This document shows positions 55,675 to 64,000 of a stretch of 64,000 nt of DNA, piece after piece (position 1 is the first letter of the stretch; each line of letters opens with the position of its first letter). The stretch covers positions 744,001 through 808,000 of the forward strand of contig JAKZHN010000012.1 in assembly GCA_037179335.1 (NCBI GenBank), given 5' to 3'. The notes beneath the pieces were generated by a model. It saw nothing but the letters and a program-made list of their open reading frames with translations, was not told where the DNA came from and did not search any database. The translations under genes were made by a program, and so were the position numbers. Origin of the DNA: Cyclaneusma minus. Taxonomy: Eukaryota; Ascomycota; Leotiomycetes; Marthamycetales; Marthamycetaceae.

Positions 55675-57668
55675 CTACCTGCCAAAAATCTCGTATGCAT
55701 TCTCAATCATGTAGGCGATACCTTCCGCCCTGAAGTTATCCTGCTCCACATAGGACGTGATATTCGCATCAAATACAAAGTCTTGGGGGTTGTCAAGAGT
55801 ATAAACGGGCCAATTTGCCGCTGAAACTAATAAAGCGCCTATGTCAGCTCCTTCATATGAGTGGAATAAAGTTATCGGAGTGGCAGAGATTCATGCTTAC
55901 CACCAGAATTGTTTGGATCACCAGTTGCCACGAAAGCACTCCACATTCTTGTCATCAGTCTGGCCAGGTCAGAGTAACTACTCGGCTCGCCACCAAAAGG
56001 ATTTGGGCTGCCATTCGCCGGATAGCCCTGGCCCATCAGATTATAGAAGACGAAAGCCACTTCCTGGAAATGCGCTGCGCCGCTCCACCATGGCATTCCG
56101 TTCACAAGCACGTTGAAGCGGTAGGCGTATGAGGAGACGTTGTTCTGAGCCCAGGCTTGGTTCACAGCTCGCCTCCATGCGATGTTGTTTTCGTCGCCGG
56201 CGAGCGCAGCCTGGCGCTTGTATTGAGAACCCAAATACCATGGGATTTCACTGGCACTGGTGGCGTTCAGGGTAGCCGGAATGCCGTCTTGCAGGATGTC
56301 AGGGTAGAGATCTGAAAGTGTTGAAACGGCTTCGGAGTTGTTGGTGTATGTTCTGACGAATTCCTCGAATTGTTCATCAGTGTTGATTCCGAGAGTACCA
56401 AATGAACAGCCTTCATCGGAGTTTGTACCAATCAGAAAGGGAACTTTCGTGAAGTTTCCAGCTGCTAGTTGCAGAGAAGCAGGTTGAGTCAAGAAATCTC
56501 CGTCGATAATAGGGATGAGTGTGGCCCCGTCTCCGTACTTCTGGAAAGTGGCATTGAGCACCGTGTTCATCGTCTCATATGGTACCGTGCGCAGACAGCC
56601 AAGGACGTAAGTGGAGTTGAGACATCCGACATCAGCGCTAACCTCGTCGAAGACTGCTTGTGAAGATGAGATGTTTGCGTAGGCAGACCAGGGTATAGGT
56701 CCGCCGCTCTCGGCTATGGCTGCCCTGTAGAGGTTGTCGTCGCGACCGTTGTAAGCGACAAGGTGCATTCCAACACTGGTCGCTCCAGCACTTTCTCCCC
56801 AGATCGTGACTTTGGTGGGGTCTCCTCCGAATGCAGCGATGTTCTCTTGGATCCAGTGCATAGCAGTTCTGATGAATATCTGGTTAGCATATCGTGAACC
56901 GACCGTCTTGTGATCAAGACAGATTTAGCCCCTGAGGTGCAAAGCAGACTCAACCGCTTCAAGAGATAGCTTACCTCTGGTCCCGGAGACCCAAATTTCC
57001 CGTTCCCTCTGATTTCATTTCATCGGAGAAGAGAAATCCCCAACCAGCGAGGCGATAGTTGATTCCAATACCAATCATGGGATTCCCTGCCGAAACAGCC
57101 TCCTGGATCATGAATGTCATGTTGTAACGCGGGTCTCTGCTTCCTCCAGTAGCGAAAGAACCGCTAGATAGTTCGATTAGCCTCGTGATTCGTGGGCCAA
57201 CAGCTAGTTAATCAACTTACCCATGAATCCACATAGCTACTGGTAATGACTCATTCTTGTACCCAGAAGGACGAACGATGTTCAAAGTCAAACAATCCTC
57301 GCTCACAATGTTGCCGAGACTCTCAGTATCAGTCTGGAAGTCTGGAATCAGCTATCTCAGATCACCAAACGGATGAAGTGGAAACTTACACCATATCCTA
57401 CGCACTCATAGCCGAACTCTGTCGCATTTCTCAGACCCTGCCATGTTGAGTTGAGCGGTTGCGCCACTCTGAATCTCAGGTCTCCAGTCGGTGGTTGAGC
57501 ATAAGTTACACCCAGAAACACATCCTGGTTGTAGTTTGTGTCATGGTATCCATAATATGTCCCGTTCTTCACGTTCGCAGTCGGTGCAGCGGTGCGATTC
57601 GAGACTGGTTGCGCATGAGTGTTCAACGCGAAAGCACCAACTCCCGCTAACGCCAGGCTGAGACGCAT
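55675..57668 (-). CDS. Secreted type-B carboxylesterase/lipase
   Basis: The alpha/beta-hydrolase would cleave carboxylic esters outside the cell. Five exons are deduced: 57668-57390, 57333-57221, 57163-56975, 56868-55901 and 55826-55675, all GT-AG, for 566 residues. MRLSLALAGVGAFALNTHAQP is a signal peptide. VFLGVTYAQPPTGDLRFR and SEDCLTLNIVRP are the N-terminal family motifs, and AMWIHGGSFATGG covers the oxyanion loop. The nucleophile elbow is GESAG with Ser220. The acid is Glu346 in GTNSDEG, and the histidine is His460 in GAAHFQE. The fold is closed by SYSDLARLMTRMWSAFVATGDPN. Several NxS/T sites suggest glycosylation. All catalytic residues are present. The substrate is not predictable. 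Confidence 0.93.
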
Positions 57669-58743
57669 TCTGAAATTCCAAGCGGGACTTAAAGGGAAAG
57701 AAGGGGGGAGATATGGTACTAGAACTCCCACGTGATTGGAAGTGAGCATACAAAAGAAGCTGAACAGAAAGGAGAATAAGAAATCATCAGGCTTTATGTA
57801 TTAGGGCACGACTCGGGATTGGGATCACCGTAATCTCATGCATCTCTCCCCTCTAGATAGAGACTCGGGCAAAAGCTGTCCTATCTTGCCAGATCGGAGT
57901 TCCTGTTCATTCCATGTTCTTAACGAAGTGCTTTGGCGATACAAGATTCTCGATACTTATTCAAGCCTGAATCCGATTCAGTATTGATATTCTACGTTCT
58001 GTCGAGCATTTGATATCCGATAAGCTCCAAATCGCCTTCCTACTAGGCAACTGGGTCTAAATATCTCTTAAGCTGACATATCCACGAGCATAGGAGCACA
58101 GACTGGTCAAAAGGCCCCGCAGTGGGGACGCGGGGGATTGGATGAGAAAGTCATACCCCTGTTTCCGCACGGATAGACATCTCCACAGATGCCTCCCCTT
58201 GGCGATAAGCTTGTAGGCACCCCCAACCTACTACTTCAAGCCTTTCTGGACATGAAAGGTTAGCGGCGACAATCGACTGTCTCATTGACAATTTTTAGTT
58301 TCGTGCTGCAAGAGTACGGGTAGGCCACGTTGTCCTTCACTGGACACAGATCATGTTCCGCAAGAAAGATATCCTCAAGATCATCTGCCCAGCCAGATTC
58401 TTCTTAGTCCTCACGCCTGTTCGGTAGAAAGGTCTATATGCGGCGAAGTGTCTTCTGAGGAGAAGCGGGTGTGGTGCTAGTACCTATATTCACACGAATC
58501 TATGGTGCCATGGTAGGAATCAGATCAACGCTTGAATTCTGCCTACACTGACTGTGAAGCTACCGCTCTCGAAACTTTCCTCGACTTGAAAGACCGTCCT
58601 TCCTGAACCTCATCGCTTGATCATCACCGCAACAGAATCTGAAACCACTCCGTCGTCTGTCCATGGCCAAGCCTATCACTCAGATGTCTCGCCAGCCCCG
58701 ACAGCATACGACGCCCCCGCAGCAGCGTTCCAGGCGTGGTATC
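57669..58743. other. Intergenic, no gene recognised
   Basis: Upstream flank of the esterase and 3' flank of the next gene. No frame, repeat or RNA was recognised. Confidence 0.4.
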
Positions 58744-59637
58744 TCAATGACCTCGGACCAAGCTGTACAATTTGACCGGGTCTCCAGCTGGGCTGGGCTC
58801 AACGGGCTCAGCATAATTGTCCAGAAGCTGGTACTCGTGCTCCTCCAAGTTGAACCTCGGGAAGCCATCTCTCAGTTTCCACGCCCTCTGGTACTTGGCG
58901 TCCGACTTCCTCACGGAGCCAAACTCCTTCCCATCACCTCTGAGAACTCTCCAGACCTCATCCTCCCCGGTAGTCTCGCGCACGGCACACCATGCCCAGC
59001 TGTCTACCTCGGCATCGGTGTGTCCCACGATTCTGCCATTTCCGATCCACAACCGAATTCCTTCGCCGCTGGAGAAGCCGTTGCATGGCGCACCTGGCAC
59101 ATACAAGACGTTGATGAGATGCACCATCTTGGTCTTGCCAGGAAAGACGCCGGGAGGCAGCTCAAGGTTGATTGCGATGTTTCCCAAACCCATAGCGATG
59201 AGGCCCGAAGTCATAGTGTGGCTGAATTGTATGGGGTTTCGGAAAGGGGTGTACTTGGCGAAGAGACTCAGGTGCGGCGTGTAGTGCATACCGTTTCCCG
59301 GGAGGTACAACCAGTCGTCGCCCGTATTGCCATCGCCGTTCTCAAGATAGCCATTGCTGTTATCATCAGTGTCGGAACTCTTCTGCGCGGAGTGGTTGTT
59401 GCCAGAAGCAGCGTTCATCATGCCGTCAAGTTCATTGTACGGGAGGCCGCTGTGGCCCACAGGACGGTCTGCCATGGTTGTGTTTGTTCTGTCAGGTCGG
59501 GAGGAGGCTCCCCAGTAAGGGCGACGTTCGACTGGCTCCTCAGCGAGGGGTTGCTGGGGAGCGGAATCGTACTGTGGGGGGATGGATCTGTGCTGAGAGT
59601 CGAGGGGAGTCTTGGGAAAACTGTGCTTGGAATTCAT
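58744..59637 (-). CDS. Protein resembling a Ty1/Copia protease domain, active site lost
   Basis: A single exon of 297 codons starts with ATG at 59637. Residues 1-105 are polar and probably disordered. From residue 107 the sequence follows the Copia aspartic-protease layout. DWLYLPGNGMHYTPHLSLFA stands where Copia proteins have W-x-x-D-S-G-A-x-x-H-M-T, then KYTPF. VHLINVLYVPGAPCNGFS (172-189) matches the conserved strand that ends in NVLYVP..xNLLS. The catalytic D-S-G is L-P-G here, so proteolysis is unlikely. No zinc knuckle, integrase or reverse transcriptase adjoins it. The intact frame suggests a domesticated gene. This assignment rests on motif memory and needs a profile search. Confidence 0.7.
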   Translation of the reverse strand: MNSKHSFPKTPLDSQHRSIPPQYDSAPQQPLAEEPVERRPYWGASSRPDRTNTTMADRPVGHSGLPYNELDGMMNAASGNNHSAQKSSDTDDNSNGYLENGDGNTGDDWLYLPGNGMHYTPHLSLFAKYTPFRNPIQFSHTMTSGLIAMGLGNIAINLELPPGVFPGKTKMVHLINVLYVPGAPCNGFSSGEGIRLWIGNGRIVGHTDAEVDSWAWCAVRETTGEDEVWRVLRGDGKEFGSVRKSDAKYQRAWKLRDGFPRFNLEEHEYQLLDNYAEPVEPSPAGDPVKLYSLVRGH

Positions 59638-60489
59638 TTTCGGTAGATGGATTGTCGCGTCCTTGAATACGGCGATTGGAGGATATTTTCGACAGGTTGC
59701 TCGAGTCTTCGCTGGGTGTTTCTGCGTCAGGGGCTTTCAAGAAAGCTGGGAACTTTCGAGTTTGCGCGAGTGATGTAGATGTTGTTTGAGTACTTGTGCT
59801 TGGAGATGCTCAATAACGGGGTACGGGCGAGATGGGGCTCTGGGTTTGCAACAGGACTGGGAAGATTGGTAGGCAGAGCTGGGTATTATGTAGAGAGTAT
59901 CCGGTGTTGTCAAGGGCCATCTCGATCCGATGTGCGTATGGCCTGTGAATCACTGGCAATGATCCACTGGATTATAGATACGGGGCATAACATGATTCAG
60001 CGCATCTCCGGCATCATTCACAGATCTCAGAATCCAAGTTACGGTTGAAGGGGGTTCCGGTTGATGAGGCTCGAGGTATCTAAAGAGCGACTGAGTGAGT
60101 AGCATGTGCCCCCGTCCTTGTTGCCATTCACATACCACAAAATTGCATTTTAACTACTGTACCACGAGGGAGATCGTCGTTTGTAACAACAAAATGGGAA
60201 CAACCATGGCGTTCGATTTCGCAATACTGACCTCTCCTCCATCCAACTGGCTATCTCGAGACATTCACCGTCCTCAGATTCTAGCTGTATGGAGTCAGAT
60301 TCCTGTGTTATTCGGGACGGCTTTTTTGTATGGGATTCAGGCAAGTGAAAACAGCATCACGTCTTCAGCCCTGTGTCGTTCAGCTCAGCCAAGGCACAAA
60401 CATACGTAAACAGCTGCATCCAAACACCAAGCTCTTCTTCACATCCCAGGCCACAGCCCAACAATGCAATGAAAAGAAAAATGAGGTTT
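59638..60489. other. Intergenic, no gene recognised
   Basis: It contains the promoter of the Copia-protease-like gene on the left and U2 snRNA 3' flank on the right. Frames below 105 codons have no motifs. Confidence 0.4.
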
Positions 60490-60674
60490 CGCAGCACAGG
60501 GAGGCAGTGTAAGACCCTGGCTACAGTGAGCTTAGCCATGCGCAAGCGCAGGGGACCGCGCTCGACTGCCAAAAAGTAGAATAATCGTTTGAAAATCCCG
60601 AAGGATTGTTTCAGAGATTAAACTGAAAAAAACAGATACTACACTTGATCTAAGCCAAAAGGCAAAGAGGGCTG
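60490..60674 (-). ncRNA. U2 spliceosomal snRNA
   Basis: Reading the minus strand from about 60674, the sequence contains CTCTTTGCCTTTTGGCTTAG, then ATCAAGTGTAGTATCTGTT. The latter includes the branchpoint-pairing GTAGTA. Next comes stem-loop IIa, TTTCAGTTTAATCTCTGAAA. A U-rich stretch, CTACTTTTTGGC, is a likely Sm site near 60575, and GC-rich 3' hairpins follow (GCGCTTGCGC). This is the near-universal U2 5' half. Both ends are approximate; the 5' end could be 60672-60676 and the 3' end is estimated from usual U2 length. Confidence 0.9.
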
Positions 60675-60720
60675 AAGAGAAAAGAAAAAGAAAGAGGAAG
60701 AGGGTGGGAGGCTTGGGTGG

Positions 60721-60730
60721 TATTTATGCA
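60721..60730 (-). promoter_or_regulatory. TATA-like element of the U2 gene
   Basis: TGCATAAATA on the minus strand lies about 47 bases upstream of the estimated U2 5' end, a plausible core promoter position. Confidence 0.45.
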
Positions 60731-61307
60731 CATGGCGCGAGGAGGAAGGGCGCTAGTGGAACAAGCGAGAAGGAGGGAGGGCAATTGTTTGCTGCGCTTG
60801 TTTGGGCGGACAGGGAATGTTTGCTGGGGCTTGAGATGTTGCGAGCGGCTAGAAGACGTGAAAGATGGGGCAAACACTGCTTGCGGGGCGGGCTAAAATG
60901 TCGTCTTCTATGTTGATATAAAACCTGTCGAAGCAGGCACACGATTCACAGGAGCACACAACACCGATGTGCTCGGTTTATCACTTCAGAACCATGCAGA
61001 GCTGGTTAGATCATGGAATCTACAAACTAGGAGAAAGAAGCATATGTGGTGAAATCTTTGCTGCCTAGTGAAAACGTCTGTCTCCCTTGGGTGGACCATA
61101 TTCCTTGTGAGGTCTGTCTCTAGGAATCATATCCACACCAACTGCTGATTCTATTTCTCAGGCAAATGTTGTGCCACACAGCTGCAGCGAAGTTTGTGGA
61201 AGCTCTCATAAGCCATTGATCCTGAGAGCTGCACCTGGCTGTGCCATTATCGCTGAAGCTGATAGAGAGATCACGCACTCAGGCTTTTTCATCTCAATGT
61301 AAGAGCC
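60731..61307. other. Intergenic between U2 and second 2EXR gene
   Basis: Upstream region of U2 and 3' flank of the 2EXR gene. No gene was recognised. Confidence 0.4.
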
Positions 61308-62552
61308 TTAAGTCCCCTCCACCCTGCAAAGCACCGGCTCCATCCGCATTGCAGGCATCTCCAAAGTAGGAACCATTTTCCCAACTTTGAATACCACATT
61401 TCTCTCTCTCGGCCCCTTTGCTCCAGTCTCAAATACGTTCAGAGTCCTGACATACAAGGTCATGTGCTCGTGCGTCTTCTGGGGCCGAGCAAATGCAGCA
61501 CACTTCCAACCTCCAAGCAGCACTTCCGATCCGCCTTGCCTGCAGCCCATGCTCCGCTCCTCCGTATCTGCATCAGGGACCGATTCCCATTTGCCCCGGT
61601 AGGAGCGGCTTGGGTCAGGTCCCCATGCAATGTTTTGGGAGTTAAGTGAGCCCTTATCCATAACCACAATTTCATGCAAGGACGGAAAGTGGATGAAGGT
61701 CATGGGTCGCACGTTATTCATAACCACCCGGCGAATCTTCGCTCGGTCCACGTCTCCAATCAGTCGCATGAGGTACTCCATATCTCGTTGCAAGCGCTTC
61801 CAGGTGTCTCCGAAGCTCTTGTACTCTGAGAGCGTGATCATGAGGCTGTCACGGTCGAAGTTGAACTTGAAGGACCGACCTGTGTCTCCGAGAGCGATGA
61901 CTTGGTACTGCTCTCGAACCCAGTTTCTGGTCTCTTTGTAGATTCTGGGAAGGTCGTTCATAATGACATCGTAGACGCCACAGGATTCGGTGACGAAGAG
62001 TCGATCCTTGAGCTTCTTCTCTTCGCGCTTTGCTTTCTCGACGCGCTCGATCTCCTTGCGCTGAGCTTCTGCATCGGCCTGCGCTGCGCGACGCCGGGCT
62101 GCGCGACCTACCCGACCTCCGGGGTAGCCGTGGTTGGCGACTGGGACGATTGGCAGTGGAATATCTTCATCAGTCACTACTGGCTCGTCCTTCAAACCGA
62201 TGGTGATGACTCTTGCGCTCAAGGCATGATCCCATATTCTGTGTTGAATCTCCTGGGGGAATTCCAGGAAGTTTGGGAACATGGTTGGTATGGTGGGCAG
62301 CCAGCCGGCTGAAGCTTTCTGAACGTTCTCGGCGGGAACAATCACAGATGAAGCTGATGAAACCAAAGCCGGTGGAGCGGGAGCTGGTGGAGCTAAAGCT
62401 GATGCAGAAGATGATGGATCAAGTGAAGGTGGATCCTGGACCCTGGGCTTTGCAACAACCGTGGGTGAAGCTGTGCATTCTGCCTTGACGGCAGTTGGAG
62501 GCCCAGCGATAGCCTCCTCGACACTGTGGTTCATATCGCTTGTCTGAACCAT
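61308..62552 (-). CDS. 2EXR-domain protein
   Basis: A single exon of 414 residues starts with ATG at 62552 (MVQTSDMNHSVEE). Residues 1-88 are Ala/Pro/Ser-rich and likely disordered. The 2EXR signature is FLEFPQEIQHRIWDHALSARVITIG. A charged coiled-coil stretch follows (AQRKEIERVEKAKREEKKLKDR). The family's second half is visible as LPRIYKETRNWVREQYQVIA and MNNVRPMTFIHFPSLHEIVV. The family is large in Pezizomycotina and has no established function. It resembles the 47.4 kb gene only in the signature. Confidence 0.85.
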   Translation of the reverse strand: MVQTSDMNHSVEEAIAGPPTAVKAECTASPTVVAKPRVQDPPSLDPSSSASALAPPAPAPPALVSSASSVIVPAENVQKASAGWLPTIPTMFPNFLEFPQEIQHRIWDHALSARVITIGLKDEPVVTDEDIPLPIVPVANHGYPGGRVGRAARRRAAQADAEAQRKEIERVEKAKREEKKLKDRLFVTESCGVYDVIMNDLPRIYKETRNWVREQYQVIALGDTGRSFKFNFDRDSLMITLSEYKSFGDTWKRLQRDMEYLMRLIGDVDRAKIRRVVMNNVRPMTFIHFPSLHEIVVMDKGSLNSQNIAWGPDPSRSYRGKWESVPDADTEERSMGCRQGGSEVLLGGWKCAAFARPQKTHEHMTLYVRTLNVFETGAKGPRERNVVFKVGKMVPTLEMPAMRMEPVLCRVEGT

Positions 62553-64000
62553 GTTTGCAGGCGGAGATGGTAAGACAGCGGAGTCTTGTGGCTGCGGAAG
62601 AGTGTTTGATAGTTGCGAAGTAGGAGGATTGTGGAGCGGGCGGAGTTTGGGACCGGAGCCCAGGTTTGAATCTGGGTAGTTGTCAGATGTGAATGTGGGT
62701 CGTCAAGTGGGTGTAGAGGAAAGATGAGAAGAAGGTTGCAGAGGTGAGTGCGAACTTGTTACCGCGACTCGCTTGCCGAGCGGCTCAAACTCGCTAACCT
62801 CTGTTCAGGCTCAGGTTCACTCCATCGTGAGTCGACGTGAATATTGCTGTATAGTGTAGATTTGGGGACTCGGCAGTCCTTGTTGAATATATCGATGGTA
62901 GAAATACTCTGCCAGGCAGCTGGGTGCAACATCTTGTGTTGCTGACAATCCTGGCAATGGGTTGTTGGAGTGAGTCGATTTGGGTCGATTTGATTATAAT
63001 TATTCAATCCTAATCTTCGTCGCATTCGATCATTCCGAAAGTATCCGTCAAAATAAGGTACCGACCCATCAGTCCTATGCGTCGGGCCAAACCCCTAACC
63101 CAACCCAACCCAACCACAGTTACCGATTTGAGGTCGACCCGACCCATTGCCAGCCCACTCACCAAGCAGCCACCGGCCCACCACTTAACCACAGCCTGGA
63201 CCACTATACCCACAGTATAACAAGTCTGAGTGATACAAAAAACAAATAACTCTTAATCCATACTCCCACATCATGTTTCCTAGCAAATTTAAAAAGGACC
63301 CTACTTTGCATTCGTACTCACGGGTAAAGTGTGAACTATGTAATTGGAAACATCAGCAGCTTTAAGTTTATGATTTATCCAATCAAACAGACAGACACCG
63401 GGACAGAAGATATACAAATACAGACTCTAGACCCAGCCTTCTGAAGAAGCAAAGCAGGGCCGTAGGATGAAGATACATCATACCAACAAACCCAAATGCA
63501 AAAACAGGAAGGGGCATGAGGAAGATAGTCACAGGTAAAAATCCAGAACAGGACGAACATGCCCATACCCTCATACAACTCGAATAGCAGGCATGCCTCG
63601 GAAGATGCCACCAAGACCCAAGCCAAGCCACCTACCTACCTTACTAGTACTCACGGGGCCCAGATGCCAACGTCAAACACTCCCCAAACCATCGTACAAC
63701 AGATGTGTTCGGAGAAATCACAACCCCATTCATCCTTCTTACAAAATCACCCAAACAATAAATGACTGCCACAAGACATCCACAAATCGTAAGCAGACAC
63801 CCAATGCAAAATCACATCACCATCATCTTCATCATCATCATCATCATCAGTAACTAGCAGAATTGAAGTAATGCTCTCATTTGATTTCCCCCCAGCACTT
63901 CCTTCTCGTCAATCCCTGCATCCGCCCAATACACACTACACTACTACAATACGCTGCGCTTTCAAAACCCAACAACCTATCCCAACAACCCCTCAAACGC
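62553..64000. other. Intergenic to window end
   Basis: It contains the 2EXR promoter. An ACCCA-type short repeat lies at about 63096-63116. A CAT/TCA trinucleotide repeat lies at 63814-63848. No gene or RNA was recognised. Confidence 0.45.
63814..63848. repeat. CAT trinucleotide microsatellite
   Basis: About eleven CAT units with two interruptions. They lie outside any recognised gene. Confidence 0.9.

Noticed and set aside
58663..59646. 327-codon plus-strand frame
   Set aside because: Antisense to the Copia-protease-like gene, which has recognisable motifs and an ATG start.

Overview
The window is a 64 kb piece of nuclear chromosome from a filamentous ascomycete (Pezizomycotina). This is inferred from short GT-AG introns of about 50-110 nt, an intron-bearing DNA ligase IV, a HET-domain gene, a fungal seven-transmembrane protein, 2EXR-domain genes, a secreted heme-thiolate peroxidase and fungal-type carboxylesterase, a U2 snRNA gene, and Copia-type solo LTRs. 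Class cannot be fixed from sequence reading alone.

Layout. 0.6-3.7 kb: DNA ligase IV (-). 4.7-5.3 kb: small basic hypothetical protein (-). 6.4-8.6 kb: HET-domain gene (+) with a one-base frameshift in its core motif. 11.7-13.0 kb: seven-transmembrane protein (-). 15.6-17.2 kb: Ser-rich conserved-looking protein (+). 19.3-21.0 kb: poorly defined locus (+). 22.1-23.6 kb: AT-hook protein with a GC-AG intron (-). 28.8-31.7 kb: large HAM1-like (TULIP-type) protein (-). 33.9 kb: tRNA-Arg(UCU) (-). 34.8-36.4 kb: FAD-dependent monooxygenase (+). 41.3-42.2 kb: pyridoxamine-phosphate-oxidase-like flavoprotein (-). 44.2-45.3 kb: repeat-rich hypothetical (+). 47.4-49.1 kb: 2EXR protein (+). 50.4-51.8 kb: heme-thiolate peroxidase (-). 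55.7-57.7 kb: carboxylesterase (-). 58.7-59.6 kb: gene resembling a Copia protease domain with its active site lost (-). 60.5-60.7 kb: U2 snRNA (-). 61.3-62.6 kb: second 2EXR protein (-).

The genes do not form an operon or an obvious biosynthetic cluster. They are ordinary dispersed genes separated by long intergenic stretches. The striking parts are the spaces. Two multi-kilobase arrays of degenerate, promoter-like repeat units (about 25.1-28.4 kb and 36.75-40.95 kb) carry TATA boxes at each unit but no conserved protein frame. In the second array a CACGTG E-box lies 25-55 bp upstream of most TATA boxes, and a conserved GACAGCAGAA-type motif recurs downstream. The first four units are spaced by about 360-380 bp. 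They look like tandemly amplified short transcription units, possibly non-coding.

Other mobile or repeat structures are a pair of solo LTRs in opposite orientation with target-site duplications (49.9-50.3 kb), a 1.4 kb very AT-rich element with about 96-bp terminal inverted repeats and a GATC duplication (53.1-54.5 kb), and a 466-base C run after an N, which is almost certainly an assembly artefact inside a repeat (54.9-55.4 kb).
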